Assembly: GCA_026225945.1 (NCBI GenBank)
Contig: JAMJFZ010003624.1
Span: 6,734,001-6,798,000, forward strand
Reading direction: 5' to 3'
Length of the DNA: 64,000 nt
From: Cricetomys ansorgei
Lineage: Eukaryota > Chordata > Mammalia > Rodentia > Nesomyidae
Each line of letters opens with the position of its first letter. Position 1 is the stretch's first letter. Below, piece by piece: positions 43,855 to 55,279 of this stretch. The translations under genes and the position numbers were made by a program. The notes under the pieces were generated by a model that ran no database searches, was not told the DNA's origin, and worked only from the letters and a program-made list of their open reading frames with translations.

Positions 43855-43988
43855 ATTGTGAGACAGTGCCGTGTGCCCACGGATGCTCAAACTCATTATG
43901 TAACCAGGAATTATTTTGAATTCCTGATCCCAGTGCTACCTCCCAAGTCCTGGGGTTCCAGACATTGCCGTCATAGCTCATCAAAAGT
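43855..43988 (-). mobile_element. B1-like SINE, reverse, degenerate
   Basis: 'caaactcattatgtaaccagg', 'cctcccaagtcctggggttcc' and 'ttgccgtcatagctc' fit a very old B1/RSINE. Confidence 0.5.
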
Positions 43989-44265
43989 ATGAGTATCCTT
44001 GAGTATACAGGGGAGGCAGGATCCTTAGAGGGGTCTACATAGTTCTTGTAAAGCAAGTTGGTGTGATTATGTCTTGATTGTGAATTATGGTGATTAAACT
44101 CTTTCTCCTAAATGATGAGCTCTGCTGATGTAGTTGTAATGACTTAAAGAAAAGCCAAGGAAAGCCCAAGGCTCATTTTTTTTCTAAATAAATGACAATA
44201 GGGAGTTTTAAGAAGGTTTTATATATGACAATCTACCTTATGCAGTGTTTGATGAAAGTTAATCT

Positions 44266-46150
44266 TTTTTTTGTTTTTGTTAGCATTTAGTAACTAAACA
44301 TAAAAGGTTTCATTATGACTTTTCACACATGCATAAAATATATTTTGAACATATTTATTCTCCAAAATAACATTTTCTTGTCCTCTGAATCCAATGACAC
44401 TTTCCCCTTCCCAAGCAGGCTCCCTTCCACTGTGTTGTGTGTGTCCCAGTCAGCCTAACCAGAGCTGCTGACAGGAGCACAGGGACTTTACCAGGAGCTA
44501 GATCACTGACAAAATGCTTTTTCCTCCCCTAGAACCAATTAACTGTATTTCTATCTTCAGGAAGGAATGATGCCAAATAAATCCCCTCCCCAAATGACAG
44601 AACGTTGAATGCCCGATCTTGTGTAGATCTTGTGCTGATAGTCACAGCTGCTGAGTGTGCGTGAGCCCCGCTGCCATGTTACGCTGGAATATGGTGTTCT
44701 GTTCCGCTCTACTCTGCCTCTAATGTCCTGAGTCACAGAGTGGGTGATACAGATGCCCCGTTTAGGGTTCAGTTTTAACAATCGGTTGCTCATGTTTAAC
44801 AACAATTGTATATATAATAAGATTTAAAACAAAAACCAAAACTAATACATCAGAATTGGGCAAACAACTGGAAGGACAAAAGCCCAAGAGAAGACACATG
44901 AAACACTTGTGTACACACGTAGGAGTCCCATAAAAAAAACACTGAATTGGAAGCCATAATATAAAGGACCTTGTGGAGACCTGTACAGGCCTTGTGCGTG
45001 CTTCCTCGGTCTCTGTGAGTTCATATGTGAATTGACCCTCTAGATGTAGAGGTTTCCTGGTTTTCTACCTTCTCTGGCTCTTACACACTTTCTACCCCCT
45101 CTTCTACAGGGTTCCCTGAGTCCTGAGGGAAAGAATTTGATAGAAACATAAAGTTTAGGGCTGAGTGTTCCAAGGTCTCTCACTCTCCGCATAATGTCTG
45201 GCGTGGGTCTCTGCATTTATTCCTATCTGCTTCAGGAGAAACTTCTCTCGTGGCTGAGTAAGGCACTGTTCTATGAACATAGAAGAACGGCATGAGGACT
45301 CCTTTATTGTTAGATTTTTCAGAACATAGTATTTGGTTTTCCCCATAGGTTCCTTGTGCTATCTAGTGTCAGCCTCTTGGTCATGCAAACAGTGTCAGGC
45401 ATGGGTTCCATTTTGTGGAGTGGGTCTTAAGTCAAATCAGTCAAATCAGTTACTCCTACAAATTTTGTGCCATCCTTGGCCTAGCCTATCTTGTAGGCAG
45501 GACACCATTGTTGATCAAAGGTTGTGTGAGTGGGTTGGTGTTTACTTTTCTTTTTTGGCATCATGCAGAGTATCTTTCTGTACCAAGACACTAAAACACA
45601 GGGCAATAAAGGTTCTAGGTAGACCCCAGCTCAACTTCCCCATGTTCAATGCGTTGTTTAGGTGCTGTCTTCTCCAACGCGTCTTTGCCATCAGTTTGTA
45701 GAGAACAACCTAGTCTTGGCAACAGCCTAAGTGGTTTGGGGATTATCATGGAACCCCTTTTGCCAACAACTCAATTATATGTAACCCAATCCCAGTATTG
45801 GAAGTTTCATTTGGTGACAAGAAATGACAAGTTGGGGCCCTTTCTCCTCTGTTATTTGGGGATTTCATTAGATTACCTTCATATATATCCATATTTTAGG
45901 AAGCTTCTACTGTATTAGTTTCCATATGACAGCTCAAATGGCCCTAACATTAGCTGTCTCTCCCTGTATTCCCTCCCTTGTCCCCCTCTCATTTCCCCTC
46001 CCTCTTGATCCTTCTGTTCCAGCACTCCTATCTAGCCATAACTATATAATCTATCTTTCTTTCCCAGGAATATCTATCTGTCACCCCTAGTCCCTTACTG
46101 TATACCTAACCTGTGTGGTTCTTTAGATTGTAGTTTGGTTATCACTGACT
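44266..46150 (-). repeat. L1-A 3' UTR
   Basis: It matches phrases that I associate with rodent Lx 3' UTRs in reverse: 'ggtttcattatgacttttc', 'gatcttgtgtagatcttgtg', 'ggttccttgtgctatctagtg', 'aacagtgtcaggcatgg', 'ttccatatgacagctcaaatgg'. At about 1.9 kb it is long. The ORF2 stop is not exactly placed. Confidence 0.75.
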
Positions 46151-49100
46151 TCACAGCTAACATCCACATATAAGCAAATACAGATTTGTCTTTCCGGATC
46201 TGGGATACCTCACACAGAACGATATTGTCTAGTTCCATTCATTTAACTCCAGATTTCATGATTTCATTTTTTTAACAGCTGAGTAATACTCTATTGTGTA
46301 AATGTACCACATTTTCTTTATCCAGTCTTCTATTAAATGACACCTGGCTGTTATGAATAGAGAAGCAATAAACATTGTTGAGCAAATATCTCTGTATAGA
46401 GTGGAGAGCACGAGCCCAAGAGAGGTATAGCTGGTTCTTGAGGTAGATCGATTCCCATCTTCCTGAGGAACCATATTACTTTCCATAGTAGCTGTACAAA
46501 TTTGCACTCCCACCAGCAATGGATGAGTATTTCCCTTATTACACACCATTTCCAATAGGAGCTGTCACTTGTTTTATTGACCTTAGCATTCTGACAGGAG
46601 TAAGATAAAATCTCAATGTAGTTTTTATTTGAATTTCCCCAATAACAAGGATGTTCAGCATTTCCTTAAGTGCTTCTCATCCACTTGAGTTTTCTCTTTT
46701 GAGAATTCTCTGTTTAGATCTCTGCTCCATTTTTTAAATTAGGTTATTTGATTTCTTGATATCTAGTTTTTTGAGGTCTTTATATATATTGGATATTATC
46801 CCTCCTTCACATTTGTAGTTGGTAAAAAAAAAAAAAAAAATCATTCCCCATTCTGTAGGTTGCCACTTTGTCCAAATGCTATTGTCTTTTGCAATGCAGA
46901 AGCTTTTTAGCTTCATGAAGTCACATTTATTAATCGTTGATCTTCGTGCCTGTGTTAGGAGTGTTCTGTTCAAAAAGTCTTTTCCTGTGCCATCGAGTTC
47001 AAGGCTGTTCCTCACTTTGTCTTCTATCAGATTAAGTGTATCTGGCCTATGTTCAGGTGTCTGATCCACTTTGGAGTTGAGTTTTGTGCAGGGTGGTATG
47101 TATAGATCTAGTTGGATTCTACTACATGAAGCTGTCCAGTTAAAGCAGCACCATGTGTTGAAGATACTTTCTTTTTTCCAAGTGTGTATTTTTGTTTTTT
47201 TCATCAAAAGCCAGGTGCCCATAAGCATGTGGTATTATGTCTGGATCTTCAATATGATTCCACTGATCTATGTGCCTGTTTTGTATCAATACCATGCTGT
47301 TTTTATTACAATAGCACTGTCAAACAACTTGAAATCAGGACTGCTGATACCTCCAGTTCTTTTATTACTCAGGATTGTTTTAGCTATTCTGTTTTTTTGT
47401 TATTGTTGTCTTCAGGTTTGTTTTCGCTGTTGTTGTTTGTTTTTTGTTTTGGTTTGGTTTGGTTTTTTGTATGTTTTTCCACATGAACCTGAAAATTTTC
47501 CTTTCAAGATCTGTGAGGAATTGTGTTGGAATTTTGACGGGGATTGCATTGAATTTGGAGACTACTTTTTTGGTAGGATGGCCATTTTTACTATATTAAT
47601 CCTAGCAATCCATGAATATGGTAGACTTTTCCATCTTCTGATATCTTCTTCAATGTCTCTTGCTTGCTTGGTGAGAGATACCCTAATATGCTTTATTGTG
47701 AAAGGTTTCATTTCAATTATTTCTTTCTAAGTTCTTCTATCATTTTCATGTAGGAAGACTACTGGATTTTATGAGTTATATTTTTTAACCTGCTACTTTG
47801 CTGAAAGTGTTTATCAGCTGTAAGAGTTTCCTGCTGAAATTTTTAGGGTCTATTATTATTTGCAAGTAATGATGCTTTGACATTTTGCTTTCCAATTGAC
47901 ATCTTTTAATCTCCATCAGTTGTCTTATTGCTCTCGATCACACTTAAGAACTATTCTGAGTAGGTGTGGAGGGAGTTGATAACCTTGTCTTGTTCCTGAT
48001 TTTAGTGGAATTGCTTTGACTTTCTCTTTATTTAAGTTGATGTTGGCTATGGGCTTGGTATAAACTGCCTTTATGATCTTGAGGCATGTCTCTTGTACCC
48101 CTAATCTCTCCAGAACTTTCATCATGAAGGAGCGTTGAATTTTTGTCAAAGGCCTTTTCCTTATCTAATGAGATGATCCTGTGGGTTTTGACTTTCAGTT
48201 TGTTTATATGGGAGATGACATTTATCAATTTAAGCATGTTGAAACATCTCTGCATCTCTGGGATCAAGTCTACTTGGTCGGTAGATGATCTGTTTGATGT
48301 GTTCTTGGACTTGGTTTGCAAGTATTTTATTGATAACTTTTGCATCTATGTTCATAAGGGAAATTGGTCTGTAACTCTTTCTTTATTGGGTCTTTATGTG
48401 TTTTGGGTATCAGGGTAACTGTGGCCTCATAAAACAAATTGTACAATATTCTTACTGTTTCTATTTTGTGGGATAATTTGAGGAGTATTGACATTAACTC
48501 TTCTTTAAAAGTCGGTAGAATAAAACACTAAAACCATCTAGCCCTGAGCTTTTTTTTTTTATTTTTTGAAGAATTTTAATTACTGTGTCTATTTCACTGA
48601 GGGATACAAGTCTGTCTAAATTACTGATTTGTCTTGATTTAAGTTTGGTAAGTGGTATGTGTTGAGAAAAATTAATCCTTCATCCAAACTTTCAAATTAG
48701 GTGAAGTACAGGTTTTAAAAGTATGTCCTTATGATTCTTTGGATTTCCTTGGTGTCTGTTGTCATGCACCCTTTTTTGTTTCTAGTTCTGTTAGTTTGGA
48801 TATTCTCTCTCCATCTTTTATTTAATTTGGATAAGAATTTGTCAATCCTTGTTTTCCCAAAGAACCAGATCTTAATTTTAATGCTTCCTTGTATTTTTTG
48901 TTTTTGTTTTTTGTTTCTATTTCATTGATTTTAGACTTGAGTTTGATGAATTCTTGCTATCTACTGTTTTTGGGTAGTATTTCTTCCTTTTGTCCTAAAA
49001 CTTTCAGAGTGGTATTAAGTTAGTAGCATGAGATCTCCTCAATTTTTAAATGGAGAGATTTAGTGTTATAAACTTACCTCTTAGAACTATCTTCACTGTA

Positions 49101-49945
49101 TACCATACATTTTTGTATGTTGTATATTCATTTTCATTCAATTCTAGAAAGTCTTTAATTCCTTTCTTAATTTTTGTCTTGACCCAGTATTCACGCAGAA
49201 GTGGGTTGCTCAATTTCCATGCATTTGTAAGCTTTCTGTTGTTTTTGTTGTTGATAACCAGCTTTAATCCATGGTAGCCAGATAGGATGTGGGATGTTAT
49301 TTCATTTTTCTTGTATCTGTTGAGATTCGCTTTGTATCTGAATATGTGGTCAATTTTGGAGAAAGCTCCATGACATGCTGAGAAGAAAGATATATTCCTT
49401 TTTGTTTGGGTGAAATCATCTGTAAATTTATGTTAGGTCCGTTAGTCATTTGGCTCAGCAGTTCTCTGTTTAATCAGTTTATTGGCAACGATGTGGTATT
49501 GAAATCTACCATTATCAGTGTGTGAATGTCAACATGTGATTTAAGCTATAACAGAGCTTATGAACTTGCTTACCCTTGTGTTTGGTACATAGATGTTAAG
49601 AATTACTATATCTCTTTGGTGGAATTTTTCCTTTCATGAGTATGTAGTGCCCTTCCCTACCTCTTCTGATTAGTTTCAGTTTGAAATCTACTTTATCAGA
49701 CAGTAAAATCACTACACCATCTTGCTTTCTAGATTCCATTTGCTTGGATATATTTTTTCATCCTTTTACCCTGAGGTAATGTCTATCATTGATATTTAGG
49801 TGTGTTTCTTGGACACAGCAGGAGATCCTACATTCTGGTAGTCTGTGTCTTTTATTGAGGAATTGAGACGGATGATGTTAAGAAATATCAATGAGAAGTA
49901 TTTGTTGATTCCTATTATTTTGTTGTCATTGTTGTTGTTGTGGTG
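46150..49945 (-). pseudogene. L1-A ORF2 relic (endonuclease / reverse transcriptase)
   Basis: In an intact element this product nicks target DNA and reverse-transcribes L1 RNA. Here the length (about 3.8 kb) is near that of an intact L1 ORF2, but stops and frameshifts leave pieces of 164 codons or less. The endonuclease part lies at about 48900-49940 and the reverse transcriptase part at about 47700-48600. The latter includes a 'KAFDK' motif on the minus strand near 48139-48180. The C-terminal part lies at 46150-47700, with a long fragment at 46734-47228. The active-site motif normally written FADD reads LANN at 47852-47869, so both catalytic Asp codons have become Asn. A GGT/GTT simple run (49920-49970) marks the ORF1-ORF2 junction. 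Confidence 0.88.
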
Positions 49946-50089
49946 GTGGTGGTGGTGGTGGTAGTGGTGTTTATGTAAGTTTCCCCTATTTTGATTTACT
50001 CCTCTGGGATTATTTTTTCTTTGTATTTTCTTGAATGTGTTTAACCTCTGAAGGTTGACTTTTCCTTCTAGACTCTTCTAGGGCAATAT

Positions 50090-51010
50090 TTGTAGATATT
50101 GTTTAAATTGGTTTTATCCTGGGATGTCTTATTTTCTCCATATATTGTAACAGAAAGTTTTTCTGCGTATAATAGTCTGGGTTGGCATCTGTGGTCTCTT
50201 GAATCTGTATAACATCTGTCCAGGCTTTTCTGGCTGTGAGAAGTCAGAAATAATTCTAGTATGTCTAGTATGTCTGCCTTTATATGTTACTTGATCTGTT
50301 TTTTTTTTTTTTCCCCTGAAGCATTTTATATTCTTTCTTTTTTCTGAACATTTAGTGTTTCCATCATTATGCATCAAGGGGACTTCCTTTTCTGGTCCAG
50401 TCTATTTGATGTTCTGTATGTTTCTTGTACATTGACAGGCATTTTCTTTCTTAGGTTAGGGAAGTTTTCTTTCATGACTTTGATGAAAATATTTTCTGTG
50501 TCTTTGTCCTGCATTTCTCCTCCTTCCTCCATTTCCTATTATTCCTGGATCTGATTTTTTCATAAGGTCCCAGATTTCCTGAATGCTTTATGCCAGGAGT
50601 TTTATAGATAACACTTTTTTTGACTGGGATAGCCATTTCTTCTATCATGTCTTTGATGTCTGAAATTCTCTCTTCCATCTCTTGTATTCTGTTGGCGAAG
50701 CTTGCCTGAGGTTCCTGTTTGAGTTCCTAAATTCTTCATTCCCAGATTTCTCTCAGTTTGGGTTTTCTTTATTGATTCTAGTTCCACTTTTATGTCTTAA
50801 ACTGTCTTATTTCCTTCCACTGTTTGTTTTTGTTTTTCTGGATTTCTTCAAGGTGATTATTCATTTTCTCTTTAAGGACTGCTATCATATCATAAGGGCT
50901 ACTTTAAGGTCTCTTTCTTGTGCTTCAGGTATGTTGCAGCACGCATATCTTCAGAGCCTGCTTTGGTAAGGTTGCTGGGCTCTTGAGGAGATGCATTGTC
51001 TTGAATGTTA
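50090..51010 (-). pseudogene. L1-A ORF1 relic (RNA-binding protein)
   Basis: ORF1 normally encodes a trimeric RNA-binding chaperone. The reverse complement of this stretch follows rodent ORF1. It includes a coiled-coil-coding part ('acaagagatggaagagaga' near 50675) and the RRM/C-terminal part ('cctattattcctggatctg' on plus, near 50535). It is broken into frames of 60-80 codons. The start codon is not placed. Confidence 0.75.
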
Positions 51011-51691
51011 TTGTGTTTTTACTCTAGCTTCTAGGTACCTGTGACTAGGAAGATTTCCTTCTAAGTGCTTATCTGGTCTTGTCTTTGGTGGGTGTTTTGT
51101 TCCTTTAATTATGTTGCCTTCTCTGGTTCTTAGGAGAGTGTGGTGGCAGTGTGTTGCCTGGTAAGAAATTCTTCTGGGATCCTGCTAGGTGTGGCCACTG
51201 GGGGTTCCTGGTAAAATTTATTTCTAGGTATTGAAAGCTGGTACTTAAAAATGGGATGGGTTAGGGGCCTGGGAGGTCCACAAAATGAGGAGGAAAGCAT
51301 CAAGTTCCACCAAGATATGCTTAGTCCCCCAGGAATGGGGGCAAACAAAGAAAGGCCACAGCAGGTAGTCTGCTAAGGTGCTGGTGGTGAGAATGGGGTC
51401 TTGGATATGGAGGAGAGGAGGGAACGTGCAGATCTGAAGCTCGCCTTCTTCACTGGCCTCCTTCCTTCTCTGGAAGGCTTGGCTGATGGATTCCCAGTGA
51501 ATGCCTGCTGGAGGTGGAGACTGGGATAAAGCAATGAATGGGGGAACGGAAGTTTCGAGGGGAGGAAGATGTGTGTGGTCTTCTGGAGATAGGGGCAGAC
51601 AGGAAGGAAAGCCAACAGCAGGTGGTGTGTTACAGAACTAGGAATAAGACGGGGTTATTGAACTTGAAAGGGCAGGAGGGTAATGATCTCT
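51010..51691 (-). repeat. L1-A 5' UTR with tandem monomers
   Basis: Two diverged related blocks are recognisable by 'ggccacagcaggtagtctgc' near 51354 and 'gccaacagcaggtggtgtg' near 51611. They are about 256 bp apart and are followed by matching 'gaatggggtcttggatatgg' and 'agacggggttattgaacttg' segments. Rodent L1 5' UTRs are built of such promoter monomers. Confidence 0.65.
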
Positions 51692-51837
51692 AGTTAATCT
51701 ACCAACTTCCCTGGGCAGAATCAGTTATTCTTTTTGTTTCCCCAGAAAACAGCTAAATTCATAGCCACAATGTTATCACGAAGTTTTCATTTTTCTTGAA
51801 TGGCCTAAGATCATCAAGAGTCAAAAGTGATAAACTT

Positions 51838-51935
51838 CTACAGAGTGAGTTCCAGGACAGCTAGAGTTACAACAGAGAAACCCTGTGTCAAAAAACAAAA
51901 CAAAATAAACAAAAAAGTAATAAAATGAAGAAAGG
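51838..51935 (+). mobile_element. B1 SINE 3' half, forward
   Basis: 'ctacagagtgagttccagg', 'acagctagagttacaac', 'agagaaaccctgtgtc', then an A-rich tail. 5'-truncated. It carries the same 'gttacaacagag' variant as the B1 at 25986. Confidence 0.85.
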
Positions 51936-51939
51936 GGAG

Positions 51940-52166
51940 CTTCCATTGAAAGCTTTTTATTTAGTCAACAGAAGACATCAGATATATAAGTGGAATTAAT
52001 GGTATTTAAAAAAAGGCAAATAAGGGAAACATCTGAAAATTCATCTCCCCTGCTGTTCTGTGCAGAGGCTGCATTTCCTGTAGTTTGAGGCTTCTGGACA
52101 CTTAATTCCTAAGGATCCTCAATTCAAGATCTGTGAATGGGATGCCTATCCAGTATTTGGAAGGTA

Positions 52167-52219
<53 letters not shown>

Positions 52220-53025
52220 AAGTTGATGTCAACATACTGGAATTTTGAAGGTACATTATCATCTTCAGAGACCTATTCTTTCAAGGGTCCAAGGTGCATT
52301 TTTCTCTAATATTCTTTAGAAAATTAAATACCCAGTTTTGAGGCCATGTGGAGAGTACTGAAGAGCCGTCGTGACTCATGTCGAACATATCAGTTTGTAA
52401 CAGAACCGAATATACGACTGAATGTCATGGTCAAATGCACAAGGCAGCCTAGCTTAGCTCAACTGGTTTGTGGTTCCTGGAGGGGAAGGTTCTACTGCCA
52501 TGGAAGCTACAATGAAGATTTTGCCTTTGGGTGTCTGAAGACTCCTAGAGCTGTGATGGTTATAGTTCAAGGGTTCACTGAGTTCATACCATTTTTTCCT
52601 CTAACAATGATGGAGATTCTGAGCTAAAGATAAGGATGGATGAGTTGGAGAAGCACCCGTCTCCTAGGACTTCTGCTCACTCTGAGGATGAAGAAGCGGA
52701 GAGAGGAGGTGGGCGAGGGGAGATGAACAGAGAAGATGTTTAAAGAAAGATCTTCCTACTTCACCCTCAGTGATACTTCCTTTTTTCTTTTAACTATCAT
52801 GGATTGGTTATGTTATTTGCTTCCACTGGGATAAACTGATTATCGATTTGGGTGGTAATTAGCACAAATGACACTGATTTTACATAGGGACATGTAAAGA
52901 TGTTGAGAAACAGTTTGTCGTTATTGGAAATATTCTATGAAATAATTATTTTGAAAAAAAAATTATGAATGAGTGAAACTACTGCATAACTTGATAGTAG
53001 GTAAGAGTTTCATCCTTTAAAAGGT
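51940..53025. other. Unassigned sequence with (GT)n and a small frame
   Basis: It contains 24 GT units at 52169-52216. A plus-strand frame at 52346-52627 (93 residues, Met start, several CpG codons) is not in any repeat that I recognise, but it has no domain or context. I do not call it a gene. Confidence 0.4.
52169..52216. repeat. (GT)24 microsatellite
   Basis: Uninterrupted GT units. Confidence 0.98.
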
Positions 53026-53027
53026 AT

Positions 53028-53262
53028 TCCAGGAGGTGAAGATATGACTCCATGCTTAAGAGTGCTTGCTGCTTTTGCAGAAGACCCCAAATTCACTTTT
53101 CACAAAGATTAGACAGGTCACAGTTGCCTGTAAATCCAATGCCAAGAGATTCAATGCCCTCTTCTGGCCATTATGGGCATTGCAGAGGACCCTCCAAGTA
53201 CCTACTTAGGGCAGCTTTAGGACAGTTCACACCACATACCCTTAAAATAAACGTCTTTTAAA
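53028..53262 (+). mobile_element. B3 SINE, forward
   Basis: 'ggaggtgaagatatgactcc', 'aatgccctcttctggcc' and 'gttcacaccacatacccttaaaataaac'-type end. Diverged. Confidence 0.72.
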
Positions 53263-53264
53263 GG

Positions 53265-54035
53265 TGATGCAAAATAATAAATCAAAATGAAGGAATTGCT
53301 TGGGGATGTGTTATTTGCCACCTTTCACGATGGTTCGTTTTCTCCTACCTGGGTTTGCATCATGTGTATTACTTGCTATGCTGGCTTTAACTCTGTGATA
53401 TGGCCCTTGCCCTTCACCCCCATCTCCCCTCCATTTCTGTTTACTCATTGGTTATCCAAGGATAACAGCCCACCTTCCCAGGCTTCTGTGAGAGTGAGTA
53501 TGACCTGAGATGACAGGTGTTAAGTGTCACAGTATATGACTGTTTTGTTCAATAAATGTTATTTCAGTGCTACCAAGAATCAGTGACTTTACTATCTAAT
53601 TCATACTGAGAAGTGAAATCAAGATAATTATTTGTCCCTGGGCTAAATAATCTAGCATCAAAGATACTCTTGTGTTCCTGTTTAACCAATTTTGGTAGGA
53701 AGCACACTTTCCTGTTTGAGTGTGCTCAGTTATGCTGCGACTGAACAAGGAATTCATCCTCTTAAGTGCCTCATTATAGAAGGAAGTCTGTGCACCATGC
53801 AAACATAGGGAAATGGAGATCACTAGCCAAAAGCTATAATGTCTCAATTAGGTACAACAAAGTTCAGAACTCTTCTACATAATTTTCACCAACTTGAAGT
53901 CCATGGATCCTAAAGGGTCGTATGCAGAAGAGTATAACTATGAATGTGGCCCAACCCCAAATAACAAATGTACAGAAAAAAACATGATGGGGTACTTTTT
54001 TAAAGGGGTACTTGACTGAATTCTCAAGCATAAAC
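53265..54035. other. Unassigned sequence
   Basis: No repeat or gene was recognised. Confidence 0.5.
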
Positions 54036-54039
54036 TTCA

Positions 54040-54336
54040 GAGATACATCATGATATGTGTACCAGGTCCTCATAGATCCACAGGGTGGGAGAAAAGAACT
54101 GACTCATTCCTGACCCTTCCACATGCAAGCACTCATACATACAAGCACATACATATAGACACAGACACACACACGGACACACACACACACACACATAGAC
54201 ACACATACTGAGACACACACACATATGCAGAGACAGACACACACACACTCACACACATATGCAGAGACAGACATACACACACACACACACAGACATACAC
54301 ACATACACATGCAGACACACACACACACACACACAT
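54040..54336 (+). mobile_element. B3-type SINE fragment, forward, with long CA-rich array
   Basis: 'cacagggtgggagaaaagaac' and 'tgactcattcctgacc' are the middle of a B3-type SINE. The tail has become about 190 bp of degenerate (CA)n with 'agacacaca' and 'tgcagagacagac' sub-repeats (54145-54336). Confidence 0.65.
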
Positions 54337-54339
54337 TTT

Positions 54340-54900
54340 AAAGAAAATATATCCACTGCTCCTGAGAAAGAAAGGAGACAAGATACTTTGACACAATCAT
54401 CCTGTAAGGAGCGCCTTTCTCACTAGAGGGAGCTCAGTACCCACGGTTCAAAGGCTAGACATGCTGAACCGAGTGTTTGCAGGTATGTCCTCATAGGCCT
54501 TTTCTGCCATTGTAAACTCTGCAAATCTAACTCATATAAGGGTGGAATAATACAGTTGTCAAAGTGCCCCCTCCTGCCACAGTCTCCTCTCTATAACCAA
54601 TGGCTTCCTCACTTGTCCCCTACATAGGATTTCAGTCTTTTTTGTGTCTTGTGTCATTTTTTTTCTTGGAGTACCTTAAGAATTGTTTATCTGCTTCTCT
54701 TCAAGAGCATATTGACTTCTTTGCCCCCAGAGATGCGACTTGAATAGAAAATAGTCTTCAGGTAGTTTAGTGATCTAGGAAGTGACAGTTGTAAGGTGAC
54801 CTTGTTGCAGATACTGGAGAACTTTGTCACTCTGTTATGCTAAGGCTTCCTAATGCTTCTTTTGAGGATATGAGCCCCTGGATGAGTTAATTGAGAGAGC
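54340..54900. other. Unassigned sequence
   Basis: No repeat or gene was recognised. Confidence 0.5.
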
Positions 54901-54902
54901 TG

Positions 54903-55275
54903 TCTTAGTTATGGTTTCTATTTCTGTGATGAAACACCATGGCCAAAGAAACTTGGGGTGAAAAGAGTTTATTTGACTTGTACTTCCACGACACTGTTCA
55001 TTACTGGGGGAGGTCAGGAACACAAACGGGGAAGGAACATGGAGGCAGGAGCTAATCCAGAGGCCATGGAGGGGTGCTTGCTTCTGGTTTGCTCAGCCTG
55101 CTTTCTTATAGAACCCAAGGGATGGCACCACCACAACAGGCTGGGCCCACCCCATCAATCACTAATTAAGAAAACGTCCTACATGTCCATTGTGGAGACA
55201 TTTTCTCAACTAAGGTCCCTTCCTTTCAGATAATTCTGTCTTGTGTCATGTTGACGTAACTAGCCAACCCAACAA
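54903..55275 (+). repeat. Shared-terminus rodent repeat, forward, complete
   Basis: It begins 'tctatttctgtgatgaaacacc', then 'aacatggaggcaggagc', 'gctcagcctgctttcttatag' and 'tcaatcactaattaag', and ends 'gtgtcatgttgacgtaac'. Same type as 39403 and 40548, about 370 bp. Confidence 0.82.
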
Positions 55276-55279
55276 GAGA

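Larger units (their letters stand above)
44266..51691 (-). mobile_element. L1-A: nearly complete old L1 (Lx-like), reverse
   Basis: In minus-strand order it has tandem-monomer 5' UTR (51691 to about 51010), ORF1 relic (about 51000-50090), ORF2 relic (about 49945-46150), then a long 3' UTR ending in a poly-A seen as a T-run at 44266-44278. A 9-bp direct repeat, 'agttaatct', sits at both ends (44257-44265 and 51692-51700) and looks like the target-site duplication. The total is about 7.4 kb with no large internal deletion that I can see. Both reading frames are broken by many stops and indels, so it is inactive. Confidence 0.9.

Noticed and set aside
47071..47730. Plus-strand 219-codon hydrophobic frame
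   Set aside because: It is the antisense of L1-A ORF2. U-rich antisense codons give false membrane-like runs.
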